Shown: piece by piece, positions 28,034 through 36,763 of the stretch
How the letters are laid out: every line of letters begins with the position of its first letter
Numbering within the stretch: position 1 is the stretch's first letter
Assembly (NCBI RefSeq): GCF_004798935.1
Contig: NZ_RAHT01000004.1
Coordinates: 124,001-188,000 of the forward strand
Length of the DNA stretch: 64,000 nt
From: Ningiella ruwaisensis
GTDB lineage: Bacteria > Pseudomonadota > Gammaproteobacteria > Enterobacterales > Alteromonadaceae
Direction of reading: 5' to 3'
Notes under the pieces: model-generated
The model's input: only the letters and a program-made list of their open reading frames with translations
What the model was told of the DNA's origin: nothing
Database searches by the model: none
Position numbers and translations under genes: made by a program

Positions 28034-29134
28034 TTACGCGTGCAACGTTGCCAATTTGGCCTTAACTGCATCTGGAAACTTCACTTGCTCCCAGAGTGTT
28101 TTGCAAATCTGCTGGTGCTTATGCCAATTTCCTTGCGCAATCCAATCAACGAACTTCTGACAATCACCGGGATAGGAAATTCGAGTACCCTTTCGATGTT
28201 GTAGCCATTCATCAATTTCTTCAGCATTAACACTGTGCATCACCTCGCACAAATCCAGCTTCTTGAGTGTATAAGCATTGGATAACTGCTCATATTGGCC
28301 TTTGAGCGGTTTTAGCAAAAGCGCTTTTCCCAAAGTCAAACATTCAGTTGAAAGTTCAAATCCGCTATTTGCAATAACGCCGGCACAACGATGAAGATCT
28401 TGCTTGAAAGTGCTTGTCGACAAAGGGCACCAAAGAATATTCTTGTCTTTTACCTGTTTGGAGATATCAGGGTGATAGCAGATAAACGCTTGTTCACTTG
28501 GTATTTGCAATTGCTCCTGAATGGTAGTGAGTGTTTCAAACGGCAGATAGACAAGCGTGAATGGATTTCCCGATAACGTTGTCACTGATGGCTTTTTAGA
28601 GGCTTCAGCTGCGTGTGTCACATCCGTCACAAAAGGTGGAATAATTTGATGACCAAAATGATACCAATGTGTGCCCAGTGAGTACTGCGTTGGTGCAAAG
28701 TGTTTAGTAATTATTTTATCCGTTAAGCCTTGTTTGTGTTTTGGTACATTTTGTAAAAATGCAGCCTGATGGCTCACTGAAAGAGAGGGGACGCCAGATA
28801 ACTTTGCTGCCCATGCCGATACTGGCTCAAAGTCATTAATCACAAGATCGTAATTGTCTAGCACCAGCGATCTGAACTCGGTAATAAACTGATACACATT
28901 GTTTTGCGTGAGTGTTTTACAACGATTTATTCGTCCATTTTCGGTAATGAAAGTGAGTCCGCGTCGGCTTTGATATCCGTTGAATACTTCCATGTCAAAA
29001 TAATTATTCGATGCTCGACCACTAAACAAATAATCAACTTGAAGATCTGAGCGTTTTGCTAAGGCATGCGCCATATGTCTTGCGCGCGTAATATGACCGT
29101 TTCCCGTCCCTTGTACACCGTACAAAATTTTCAT
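28034..29134 (-). CDS. MJ1255/VC2487-family glycosyltransferase
   Basis: A 366-residue GT-B-like protein. The N-terminal MKILYGVQGTGNGHITRARH, with its GxGxGH-like loop, is diagnostic of the MJ1255/VC2487 family. The C-terminal half carries a donor-binding segment (CAGVIANSGFELSTECLTLGKALLLKP). It probably moves a sugar from a nucleotide donor onto a lipid or envelope acceptor at the inner membrane, but neither is known. It is followed after six bases by a PAP2 phosphatase gene, which suggests a lipid-linked glycan pathway. Confidence 0.85.
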   Translation of the reverse strand: MKILYGVQGTGNGHITRARHMAHALAKRSDLQVDYLFSGRASNNYFDMEVFNGYQSRRGLTFITENGRINRCKTLTQNNVYQFITEFRSLVLDNYDLVINDFEPVSAWAAKLSGVPSLSVSHQAAFLQNVPKHKQGLTDKIITKHFAPTQYSLGTHWYHFGHQIIPPFVTDVTHAAEASKKPSVTTLSGNPFTLVYLPFETLTTIQEQLQIPSEQAFICYHPDISKQVKDKNILWCPLSTSTFKQDLHRCAGVIANSGFELSTECLTLGKALLLKPLKGQYEQLSNAYTLKKLDLCEVMHSVNAEEIDEWLQHRKGTRISYPGDCQKFVDWIAQGNWHKHQQICKTLWEQVKFPDAVKAKLATLHA

Positions 29135-29140
29135 GAGATT

Positions 29141-29662
29141 TTATCCAAGTATTACCATGGCGCTAATCGCCATACAAAGGCCCAAACTTGCGCCGATTAT
29201 TACATCTAAAGGAAAATGCACGCGCAGGACAATGCGCGAAATACCAATCAGACTAGCCCAAACGAATACAAACAATGTGAGAGTAGGATAATACTGCGCA
29301 ACGATGGTCGCCATCAGGAATGCTGCTGCTGTGTGCCCCGAGGGCAAACTAAATTTGTCGGCAGGCACAATATGCGATTTCAGGTTATAAAGTAAGTCGC
29401 ATGGCCGTTTGCGCTTAAACAAGTGCTTGAGCACTACATAAAGAGGGATTTCGATGCTGTAAGCTAAAAGGGCGGTGTAAAAAAATAGTGCCCCGTGTTC
29501 TGGGTCATAAAAATACAAGAGCGTCGCAACTAAAATGTATAAATAGCCGTCTCCGCTACGAGAAATCCATTTGAACACTTTTACGCTGAATTGGTCAGGG
29601 CAGCAAAGGTGCTTGGTGATCCATTGAAAAACTTGTTGGTCCAGGTAGGCAAGGCGTCTCAT
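29141..29662 (-). CDS. PAP2-family membrane phosphatase
   Basis: A 173-residue type 2 phosphatidic acid phosphatase-like protein with about five hydrophobic segments. The three catalytic motifs are complete: KHLFKRKRP, LPSGHTAA and SRIVLRVHFPLDV. Family members dephosphorylate undecaprenyl pyrophosphate, phosphatidylglycerophosphate or lipid A. It is the first gene of a pair with the glycosyltransferase, so a role in recycling or trimming a lipid carrier is a reasonable inference. Confidence 0.88.
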   Translation of the reverse strand: MRRLAYLDQQVFQWITKHLCCPDQFSVKVFKWISRSGDGYLYILVATLLYFYDPEHGALFFYTALLAYSIEIPLYVVLKHLFKRKRPCDLLYNLKSHIVPADKFSLPSGHTAAAFLMATIVAQYYPTLTLFVFVWASLIGISRIVLRVHFPLDVIIGASLGLCMAISAMVILG

Positions 29663-29880
29663 TTATGGATTCCTGCGCTTTTTTCAATGGACCTCACCTT
29701 AAGGTTAAAGTATGAAGCAATCGTGACACTTATGCGAAAAGATTATGACAATATCCCTCTCCAGCTTCGATTTAAACGCTTTACTTAGCTATTTTAAATA
29801 AAATCAGTCTGATTAGTTTACTCTCTATGCGTTTTGCACTAGGGTGATGGAGTGTTTATCTATCGATGTTGTTTACTACT

Positions 29881-30375
29881 ATGGAAATCAATACTTCTGA
29901 ACTTTGTGATTTATACGCCGACCGCATTGATGTGGTTGAGCCTGTGTTTACGAATTACGGTGGTGCATTTTCTTATGCTGGCGAAATCAGTACGATAAAG
30001 TGTTTCGAAGACAGAGGTTTGGTCGATAAAGTACTGGCAACTAATGGGATTGGAAAAGTCTTATTAATTGACGGTGGCGGATCCACACGGCGTGCTCTAG
30101 TTGATGCGGAAAACGTTCAGTTGGCAGTTGAAAATGGATGGGAAGGTATCGTTTGTTATGGTGCGGTTCGCGATGTGGATTTACTTGAAGAGTTTGATAT
30201 TGGTATTCACGCAATTAACTCTATTCCAGTTGCGGCCGATAGTCGTGAGATTGGTGATTTAGACATTGCCGTGAATTTTGCTGGCGTCACATTTTTGCCT
30301 GAAGATTTCATATACGCAGACGGCACCGGGATCATTTTATCCCCAGAGCCGCTTGATATCGAAATGGACGATTAA
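29881..30375 (+). CDS. rraA: Ribonuclease E activity regulator RraA
   Basis: A 164-residue protein starting [15 protein letters not shown], very close to E. coli RraA throughout ([66 protein letters not shown]). RraA forms a trimer that binds RNase E and dampens RNA decay. The ATG at 29881 is chosen over a TTG five codons upstream because it aligns with known starts. Confidence 0.95.
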   Translation: MEINTSELCDLYADRIDVVEPVFTNYGGAFSYAGEISTIKCFEDRGLVDKVLATNGIGKVLLIDGGGSTRRALVDAENVQLAVENGWEGIVCYGAVRDVDLLEEFDIGIHAINSIPVAADSREIGDLDIAVNFAGVTFLPEDFIYADGTGIILSPEPLDIEMDD

Positions 30376-30438
30376 TGCTCATGCCTGTTAGGCAAGCCAT
30401 CTTATTATGACTTGCCAATAAGGTGTAAAGTGCAGCGT

Positions 30439-31236
30439 TTATTTATATTGAGTGAACACTTCGTTCAAGTAGGCGGCTATTCGCACACCGCCTTGTTGTA
30501 AGCGCAGGGTCGCGGTATCAATGTGGTCATAAAGATACTGCCATGACAGACTGTCTTCTTCAGGATAAATTTTATCTCTGATTGCAACGCTTTCGGCAAT
30601 ATAAACCAAGGGATCGGTAGTCATCCACGCTTCAGCCTGTTCAGGCGTAATTTTACTGCCAAGCCAATCACTCCACTCGGTATAGGATAAATCTCGTTGG
30701 TCAAGCAGCCCCGAATCCCATACGCGATGAAGATTTGATTCTTCTCTGAAAAACTCAAGCTTTACGTCATTGCCACCGCGATCTTTTCCGTTCCCAGCAT
30801 GGAGCGGCTGATGTAAGTCGCCAATAATGTGAATAGCAAAACGCAGAGCCAGTCGCTTATCTTCAATAGACGCTTTTGGATCGCGAAGCGTTGACGTGAA
30901 CGATTCGAGCGCTGAAACGGAGTCCCCCTGTTCAGGCGCACCTACTTCTGCGTAAGTTTTACCAGGCGGCACCGTTACATAATGATAGGGGCCAGCCACT
31001 TTTTGCCAGAAGTGATCAGGATTGGAGCGCATTTCATCTGGGTAGGTAGAGGCTTCCGCCAGGCTTTCATTTAAGAGGATCTCCTCAATTGCCGCTTTTG
31101 CCTGATCTGACAGATAATTCTCAGCAATTTTGCCTGTTACTCGATGGCCAGTTTGCCCCCAGGCATGCGCGAATTGACTGCTTGTAAGCAGGCATAAACA
31201 GCCAAAAGTCGACATCGCAGTTTTGAGCATTTTCAT
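30439..31236 (-). CDS. Secreted S1/P1-type nuclease
   Basis: A 265-residue zinc-dependent nuclease with an N-terminal signal peptide ending at SQFAHA, so that the mature enzyme begins with the conserved tryptophan (WGQTGHRVTGKIAENYL). The trinuclear zinc ligands are visible in GHR, PYHYVTVP, IIGDLHQPLHAG and NLHRVWDSGLL. It probably degrades single-stranded DNA or RNA in the periplasm or medium to recover phosphate and nucleosides. It is monocistronic and converges on rraA. Confidence 0.92.
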   Translation of the reverse strand: MKMLKTAMSTFGCLCLLTSSQFAHAWGQTGHRVTGKIAENYLSDQAKAAIEEILLNESLAEASTYPDEMRSNPDHFWQKVAGPYHYVTVPPGKTYAEVGAPEQGDSVSALESFTSTLRDPKASIEDKRLALRFAIHIIGDLHQPLHAGNGKDRGGNDVKLEFFREESNLHRVWDSGLLDQRDLSYTEWSDWLGSKITPEQAEAWMTTDPLVYIAESVAIRDKIYPEEDSLSWQYLYDHIDTATLRLQQGGVRIAAYLNEVFTQYK

Positions 31237-31276
31237 TCAATTATTTTCCTATTAGTTAGTAATATGGCTTAAATAA

Positions 31277-31918
31277 CTAGTCTTGAGTCTCATCAGGTTT
31301 TGGGGCTCTTGCATGATCATAGCCCCATCTTTGGATTAAGCCCTGATCAACGCCAATATGGTCTAATATGCGAGCCACTACAAAATCAATCAAGTCATCT
31401 ATCGTTTTCGGATTATGATAAAAGCCGGGAGCAGCAGGCATAATAGTCACGCCTAAGTCAGCAAGAGTCAGCATGTTTTTAAGATGCAAACTTGATAAAG
31501 GCATTTCGCGGGGTACAACAATTAACTGGCCTTTTTCTTTTATGACCACATCGGCGGCTCGCTCAATTAAGTTATCGCAGGCGCCAACCGCAAGAGAAGA
31601 TAGTGTGCCGGTGGAGCAGGGGCATATGATCATCTGCTTGGGCGCGGCCGAGCCTGATGCCACTGGAGAAAACCATTCTTCTTTACCGCATACGCGAATT
31701 TGCCCGGTTTTCGCACCTGAATATTCTGTAAAATAAGCGCTTGCCTGTTCTGGCTTTGCTGGCACTTTCATGTCTTCTTCAGTGGCAAATACAACGCGTG
31801 CTGCTGAAGACATAAGCAAATACAGATGATAGTCGGCTTTGACTAATTCTTTGATTAGTTTAAGCGCGTATGGCGCTCCCGAGGCACCAGTAATTGCCAG
31901 CGTAATGGATTTATCCAT
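31277..31918 (-). CDS. ubiX: Flavin prenyltransferase UbiX
   Basis: Makes prenylated FMN, the cofactor of the UbiD decarboxylase in ubiquinone synthesis. The 213-residue flavoprotein fold is shown by [17 protein letters not shown] at the N-terminus, the FMN-binding [20 protein letters not shown], and [23 protein letters not shown]. The ATG at 31918 has AAGGAAG upstream and overlaps the mpl stop by eight bases; an in-frame ATG at 31924 is less likely. UbiD is not in the window. Confidence 0.94.
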   Translation of the reverse strand: MDKSITLAITGASGAPYALKLIKELVKADYHLYLLMSSAARVVFATEEDMKVPAKPEQASAYFTEYSGAKTGQIRVCGKEEWFSPVASGSAAPKQMIICPCSTGTLSSLAVGACDNLIERAADVVIKEKGQLIVVPREMPLSSLHLKNMLTLADLGVTIMPAAPGFYHNPKTIDDLIDFVVARILDHIGVDQGLIQRWGYDHARAPKPDETQD

Positions 31919-33296
31919 GAACATCTTCCTTATTTGCGCTTGCTTCTAAAGCATGTAGCAGTTTTTTATGGATGGAGTCAAAGCCGCCATTACTCATGAT
32001 TAACACGTGGTCGCCTGCCTGTAAGCTTTTGCTTAAATTAGCAATAATGTCATCGGTTTTTTTGTAAAGATGCACTGGAACCTTTGAGTTATCGACCAGT
32101 TGTTGCAAAGACCAATCTAAACTTGCTGGCTCAAGCAAATGCACCTCATCTGCTACTTGCCATGATTGCGCTAATTGATTTTTATGAATGCCCATACGCA
32201 TGGTATTGGATCTTGGTTCTAATACGGCTATGATTTTTTGATTGCCCACTTTCTTACGCAAACCGTCAATGGTGGTTTTGATGGCGGTGGGGTGATGGGC
32301 AAAATCGTCATAAACCGTTACGCCCTTTGCCAAGCCCTTAATTTCCATTCGTCTTTTTACGTTTTTAAAGCTGGCTAGTGCTTTGATTGCATCGTCAATG
32401 CTCACGCCAGCATGATGGGCAGCTGCAATAGCCATCAGTGCATTATGCATATTGTGCTCACCAATTAAAGCCCAACTTACCGTACCGACCGGCTTTCCTT
32501 TGTGCACCACATGAAAGCTGCTGCAATCCGAGCGTATGGGGTCTGCCTGCCAAATGGCTTTGTGCGCACTGCCAATGAACTGTTTTTCAGACCAGCAGCC
32601 TTTTTCTAAAACGGCTTCCATATTCGCTTCAGCGGCTTTTGAAAGTACAAGGCCATTTGAGGGGACTGTTCTTACCAAATGATGAAACTGCTTTTTGATT
32701 GCATCTAAATCTTCAAAGATATCCGCATGGTCAAATTCAAGATTATTGAGAACAAGTGTTCTTGGTCTGTAATGTACGAATTTGGAGCGCTTGTCAAAAA
32801 ATGCGCTGTCGTACTCATCTGCTTCAATAACAAAAAATGGCGTCTCACCAATGCGGGCAGAAATACCAAAGTTTTCGGGAACGCCCCCTATCAGGAAGCC
32901 CGGATGTAAACCCGCATCTTCTAATATCCATGCCAACATAGAGCTTGTACTGGTTTTACCGTGAGTGCCTGCTACAGCTAATACCCAGCGGTCTTTTAAC
33001 AAATGATCCAATAACCACTGTGGGCCACTGGTGTACGGAAGATTTCTGTCAAGCACGTACTCCACCGCGGGATTACCGCGAGCCATTGCATTTCCAATGA
33101 TCACCATATCGGGAACCGGTTCAAATTGGGATACATCATATCCTTCTGAAAGCGCTATCCCAAGTTGCTCTAGTTGTGTGCTCATAGGCGGATAGACATT
33201 GCGATCAGAGCCGGTCACCTTATACCCTAAACTTTTGGCGATGGCCGCAATGCCACCCATAAAGGTACCGCAAATTCCTAAAATATGTACGTGCAT
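31911..33296 (-). CDS. mpl: UDP-MurNAc:L-Ala-gamma-D-Glu-meso-Dap ligase Mpl
   Basis: Murein-recycling ligase that attaches the recovered tripeptide to UDP-MurNAc. The 461-residue protein begins [21 protein letters not shown], typical of Mpl. The ATP-binding loop [14 protein letters not shown] is near 108, with the Mur-family [19 protein letters not shown] and [10 protein letters not shown] motifs following. It precedes ubiX with an eight-base overlap. Its promoter should lie in the shared region upstream of fbp. Confidence 0.95.
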   Translation of the reverse strand: MHVHILGICGTFMGGIAAIAKSLGYKVTGSDRNVYPPMSTQLEQLGIALSEGYDVSQFEPVPDMVIIGNAMARGNPAVEYVLDRNLPYTSGPQWLLDHLLKDRWVLAVAGTHGKTSTSSMLAWILEDAGLHPGFLIGGVPENFGISARIGETPFFVIEADEYDSAFFDKRSKFVHYRPRTLVLNNLEFDHADIFEDLDAIKKQFHHLVRTVPSNGLVLSKAAEANMEAVLEKGCWSEKQFIGSAHKAIWQADPIRSDCSSFHVVHKGKPVGTVSWALIGEHNMHNALMAIAAAHHAGVSIDDAIKALASFKNVKRRMEIKGLAKGVTVYDDFAHHPTAIKTTIDGLRKKVGNQKIIAVLEPRSNTMRMGIHKNQLAQSWQVADEVHLLEPASLDWSLQQLVDNSKVPVHLYKKTDDIIANLSKSLQAGDHVLIMSNGGFDSIHKKLLHALEASANKEDVHG

Positions 33297-33480
33297 AGAA
33301 TTGTTTTGCCGTTAATATAATTTATGCTGAATGATGAGGTCGATAGTGTAACAGATGCGATGCAAAGGGATAATATTTGATAGGCATCAGCACACTTTTC
33401 TTCAAACTTTGCACTTACTTCGCACAAAAAGTTCAGATTTTTTCTTTCGCAGTTACAAAATTACCTAAAAAAATGAGGGA

Positions 33481-33496
33481 TTAAGACATTTGTCGC
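33481..33496 (+). promoter_or_regulatory. Shared block TTAAGACATTTGTCGC upstream of fbp
   Basis: The block contains the inverted repeat GACA-TT-TGTC, an operator-like form. The identical 16 bases occur at 35390-35405 upstream of ppa. It ends 172 bases before the fbp start. Confidence 0.45.
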
Positions 33497-33533
33497 TTTT
33501 CATTCATTCACTATTCGCTGTACAATGAATTTG

Positions 33534-33547
33534 TGCATACGTATGCA
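33534..33547. promoter_or_regulatory. Perfect 14-bp palindrome TGCATACGTATGCA upstream of fbp
   Basis: A complete inverted repeat without spacer, located 121 bases upstream of the fbp ATG and just after a TACAAT sequence (33521-33526). It resembles a binding site for a dimeric regulator, but no known consensus is matched. Confidence 0.45.
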
Positions 33548-33668
33548 GTTAGACTTCAAAGGATTTCTATTCTCGACTTTACATGCATGATGCAAATAAA
33601 TAACCAACATCACACTCGCGCAATAATAATTACCATAAAGCGCCTCATCAAAAAGGAACGCAGGTTTA

Positions 33669-34667
33669 ATGAAACGCCTCAATTCTCAGCTACAACAAGA
33701 CGGAGCTCCACTTGAGCTTATTTTATTAATAAGAACGCTGCTTGCAGGCTGCAAAGAAATATCGTTTCGTGTTAGCCAAGGAGCTTTGGCAGGCGTATTG
33801 GGCTCTACCTTGAGTGAAAACGTACAGGGAGAGACGCAAAAAAAGCTAGACGTTATTTCGAATCAAATTTTAAAAGATACCTTGCGTGAATCGGGCTATG
33901 TGAAAGCAATTTCATCTGAAGAAGAAGAAAATGTGGTTCCCTGCAACCCGGAAGGAAATTACCTGGTAAGCTTCGATCCACTTGATGGCTCATCTAATAC
34001 CGAAATTAATAGCCTCATTGGCACCATATTTTCTATCGCCCATGCGCCGCAGTGGATGAAACCTGATGATCCGTCCGCATTTTTACAACCCGGTACACAA
34101 ATGGTTGCAGCCGGTTATGTGTTATACGGGCCATCTACCATGCTTGCAATGACAACCGGGCGTGGTACGCATCTTTATACCTTAGATAAAACTCATGGCG
34201 GATTTTTGGTGACTAATGCAAATGTGCAAATTCCCGAGCAAACCAGCGAGTTCGCAATCAATACATCTAACCAAAGGCATTGGGAAGCGCCCATTCAACA
34301 ATACGTGTCTGATTTAATTGCTGGTTCAGAAGGGCCGCGTAAGAAAGATTACAATATGCGCTGGGTCGCTGCGATGGTGGGCGATATTCATCGCGTTCTG
34401 TGCAGAGGGGGAATTTTTATGTATCCCTTCGATAAGCGAAACCCTAAAATTCCAGGAAAGCTGCGATTATTGTATGAAGCCAATCCTATGGCATTTTTGA
34501 TAGAACAGGCAGGTGGCCTGGCGTCTACCGGTGAGGGCCGGATTATGGAAGTAATGCCGCACGAAATTCATCAGCGTGTGCCCACATTGCTTGGCTCAAA
34601 AGAAGAAATAGAGGCCTGTTTAGCGTATTATTCCAAAGATAAAAATAAAAAAGCCGTAGCAAGTTAG
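33669..34667 (+). CDS. fbp: Class I fructose-1,6-bisphosphatase
   Basis: Gluconeogenic enzyme hydrolysing fructose-1,6-bisphosphate, 332 residues as usual for class I. Metal- and phosphate-binding signatures are present: [33 protein letters not shown] and the C-terminal [20 protein letters not shown]. The ATG at 33669 is preceded by AAAAAGGAACGCAGG, a good ribosome binding site. The C-terminus is lysine-rich and overlaps a hairpin. Confidence 0.96.
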   Translation: MKRLNSQLQQDGAPLELILLIRTLLAGCKEISFRVSQGALAGVLGSTLSENVQGETQKKLDVISNQILKDTLRESGYVKAISSEEEENVVPCNPEGNYLVSFDPLDGSSNTEINSLIGTIFSIAHAPQWMKPDDPSAFLQPGTQMVAAGYVLYGPSTMLAMTTGRGTHLYTLDKTHGGFLVTNANVQIPEQTSEFAINTSNQRHWEAPIQQYVSDLIAGSEGPRKKDYNMRWVAAMVGDIHRVLCRGGIFMYPFDKRNPKIPGKLRLLYEANPMAFLIEQAGGLASTGEGRIMEVMPHEIHQRVPTLLGSKEEIEACLAYYSKDKNKKAVAS

Positions 34668-34680
34668 TCTCAAGCTACGG
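34649..34680 (-). terminator. Hairpin at fbp 3' end, terminator-like on the minus strand
   Basis: CCGTAGC (34654-34660) pairs with GCTACGG (34674-34680) around a 13-base loop spanning the fbp stop. On the minus strand the stem is followed by C and six T, so it has terminator form in that direction, although no minus-strand gene precedes it. On the plus strand there is no T run. Confidence 0.45.
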
Positions 34681-34703
34681 CCAGAAGGGGAATATAGCCG
34701 CTT

Positions 34704-35357
34704 ATGTCTAAAACGCGCATTGACGCAATTTTATTTGATAAAGACGGAACAATATTTGACAGCGAACAGGCTAACAAAACAGCTTGGATGACGACTACCA
34801 AAGAGTTTGGTATCGATTTTAGTGAATCTCACTATCAACAGTTTGTCGGTGTCCCTACTCAAGACTGTTTTGCGATGGCAAAAACCATGTTTGATAGTGA
34901 TTTTCCATGGGATGAATTTTTTGTGTCACTCAGAAAGCGGATGCTGCGTCAGTTTGAACAAGGTATTGCGTTTAAGACGGGCTTTGAATCCTTTTTCAGT
35001 CACATCAAAACCGAGCAATATCCGCTGGCATTAGTGACTTCTGCAAACCGTTTCGGAACCGAGCTTACCTTCAAGCAATCAGGCTATTTGTCTGACTTTC
35101 AGGCAGTGGTGACCGTGGATGATGTAAAGCAGCCTAAACCGCATCCGGAGCCCTATCTGCTTGCATGCTCAATACTTGAGGTGGAACCTTCTCATACTAT
35201 CGTGTTTGAAGATTCCAATGTGGGGCTTTTGGCCGCGCTGGATGCTGGCTGCAAAGTCATCGGCATTGAAGATTTGGTGCCTATTGAGCCTGCGATAAAA
35301 TCACGATGTTTTGCAACGGTCGAAAACTTTCAGCAGGCTAAATCCTTGCTTTTTTAA
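34704..35357 (+). CDS. HAD-superfamily phosphatase (beta-phosphoglucomutase-like)
   Basis: A 217-residue HAD-IA hydrolase: nucleophile motif ILFDKDGTIFDSE near residue 9, motif II LVTSANR near 110, the lysine in KQPKPHPEPYLLA and the acidic motif VFEDSNVGLLAALDAGC. The helical cap sits between motifs I and II. It resembles sugar-phosphate phosphatases and beta-phosphoglucomutases. The gene starts 36 bases after fbp, so a sugar-phosphate substrate is a fair guess, but it is not proven. Confidence 0.85.
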   Translation: MSKTRIDAILFDKDGTIFDSEQANKTAWMTTTKEFGIDFSESHYQQFVGVPTQDCFAMAKTMFDSDFPWDEFFVSLRKRMLRQFEQGIAFKTGFESFFSHIKTEQYPLALVTSANRFGTELTFKQSGYLSDFQAVVTVDDVKQPKPHPEPYLLACSILEVEPSHTIVFEDSNVGLLAALDAGCKVIGIEDLVPIEPAIKSRCFATVENFQQAKSLLF

Positions 35358-35389
35358 GTCTCTGCATATAACGCAATGGCGCACACAGC

Positions 35390-35405
35390 TTAAGACATTT
35401 GTCGC
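35390..35405 (+). promoter_or_regulatory. Shared block TTAAGACATTTGTCGC upstream of ppa
   Basis: Identical to 33481-33496 upstream of fbp. A second common block, CAAAAAGTTCA, follows at 35424-35434. The site ends 143 bases before the ppa start. Confidence 0.45.
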
Positions 35406-35548
35406 AAAGGTTTTACTTAAGTGCAAAAAGTTCATAGGCTACGAGCATATCGACGCTGAATGTCTGAAATAGTTGGATGCCAAACAAATATTCACTATAC
35501 TTGCGCGCAATATTTTAACCATAATTTATCCATTATAAAGGAAGCATC

Positions 35549-36085
35549 ATGAGCTTAAACAATGTCCCTGCGGGTAGTAACCTGCCTGATGAAATTTTTG
35601 TCATTATAGAAATTCCCGCTTTTTCATCACCCATTAAATACGAAGTAGATAAAGATACTGGTGCCTTATTTGTTGATCGCTTCATGGGCACATGCATGCA
35701 ATATCCTTTAAATTACGGCTACGTTAATAATACGCTTTCTGATGATGGTGATCCGGTTGACGTGCTTGTAATGACTCCGCATCCACTGCTTGCAGGTTCG
35801 GTGATCAAATGTCGTCCGGTTGGTGTGCTGAATATGACGGATGAGTCAGGACAGGATGCCAAGGTCATTGCTGTTCCAGTGGCAAAACTTTCTCAATCTT
35901 ATAACGACGTTCAAGATATTGATGATGTGCCAGCCTTAATAAAAGATCAGGTTGAGCATTTCTTCTCTCACTATAAAGATCTTGAAAAAGGCAAGTGGGT
36001 GAAAATTGATGGTTGGGCTGGCATTGATGCTGCAAAAGCCGAAATTGTATCCAGCGCACAGCGATATGAGAAGGGCGCTGAGTAA
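35549..36085 (+). CDS. ppa: Inorganic pyrophosphatase
   Basis: Hydrolyses pyrophosphate to phosphate, driving biosynthetic reactions. The 178-residue family I enzyme has the usual [19 protein letters not shown] opening, the metal-binding [10 protein letters not shown] motif near 72 and [10 protein letters not shown] near 150. The ATG at 35549 is preceded by AAAGGAAGCATC. A strong hairpin terminator follows. Confidence 0.97.
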   Translation: MSLNNVPAGSNLPDEIFVIIEIPAFSSPIKYEVDKDTGALFVDRFMGTCMQYPLNYGYVNNTLSDDGDPVDVLVMTPHPLLAGSVIKCRPVGVLNMTDESGQDAKVIAVPVAKLSQSYNDVQDIDDVPALIKDQVEHFFSHYKDLEKGKWVKIDGWAGIDAAKAEIVSSAQRYEKGAE

Positions 36086-36140
36086 ATCTCAAACCGGCTT
36101 TAGCTTAAAGCAAGCTAATCTGGGTGAAAATCTGTATAAT

Positions 36141-36170
36141 AAAAAGCTCGCTCTGCGAGCTTTTTATTAT
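36141..36170 (+). terminator. Rho-independent terminator after ppa
   Basis: AAAAAGCTCGC and GCGAGCTTTTT form an 11-bp perfect stem with a TCT loop (36141-36165), followed by further T/A-rich sequence. The A run before the stem also makes it usable in the opposite direction. Confidence 0.9.
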
Positions 36171-36210
36171 TTAGCTGACGCTTTTTTACTCCGATAAACA
36201 GAGGTGTATT

Positions 36211-36693
36211 TTGAGACACGCTTTATTTCTAATTTTCTTCGTCGTCCTATCCTTTTTCCCTAGCATGAATGGGTTTGCTGATGAACCACAAGAGCTGTAT
36301 TGGGAAGATTTAGTACCGAAAGGCTTTGTTATACCGCCTGCTCCCATGACCAATCACGATGGTAATATGACGCAAGCACAGCCCAATGCACCCTTGAGAG
36401 AGGAGTTAAACGGTGAGTTGGTTAAAATCCCCGGTTTTGTGGTGCCGCTTGAGGGCGACGCTGACAACATTACTGAATTTCTGCTCGTTCCTTACTTCGG
36501 TGCATGTGTGCATGTGCCCCCTCCACCATCAAATCAAATTGGTTATGTAAAATTTTCCGAAGGCGTGCCGATAGATAACCTATACGATGCCATTTGGGTA
36601 ACAGGAACCTTGTCTACAGAGGGTTGGAAAGGAGATATTGCTTCGGTGGGTTATCGTTTATCAGGTATGTCTGTGAGTGCATTTGAAGGGTAA
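36211..36693 (+). CDS. DUF3299 periplasmic protein
   Basis: A 160-residue protein with an N-terminal signal peptide (hydrophobic core ALFLIFFVVLSFFP, cleavage probably after GFA) and a DUF3299 domain marked by PGFVVPLEG and LVPYFGACVHVPPPPSNQ. It starts with TTG at 36211 after GAGGTG. In other proteobacteria DUF3299 proteins are often encoded beside a MacB-like ABC transporter; none is present here. The function is unknown. Confidence 0.85.
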   Translation: MRHALFLIFFVVLSFFPSMNGFADEPQELYWEDLVPKGFVIPPAPMTNHDGNMTQAQPNAPLREELNGELVKIPGFVVPLEGDADNITEFLLVPYFGACVHVPPPPSNQIGYVKFSEGVPIDNLYDAIWVTGTLSTEGWKGDIASVGYRLSGMSVSAFEG

Positions 36694-36763
36694 AACATAA
36701 AAGTTTATCTCAATTCACTCATGGTCAGACCAGACAATTTGGCAATATTTATGTGGGTGAATT

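Larger units (their letters stand above)
33297..33668. other. Divergent intergenic region, mpl and fbp
   Basis: This 372-base gap must hold both promoters. It contains a perfect 14-bp palindrome (33534-33547), a 16-base block repeated upstream of ppa (33481-33496) and a second shared block, CAAAAAGTTCA (33425-33435). No RNA gene or credible small ORF was recognised. Confidence 0.6.

Noticed and set aside
30391-30416. Hairpin GGCAAG/CTTGCC between rraA and the S1/P1 nuclease as a bidirectional terminator
   Set aside because: Six-base stem, 14-base loop and no T run on either strand.
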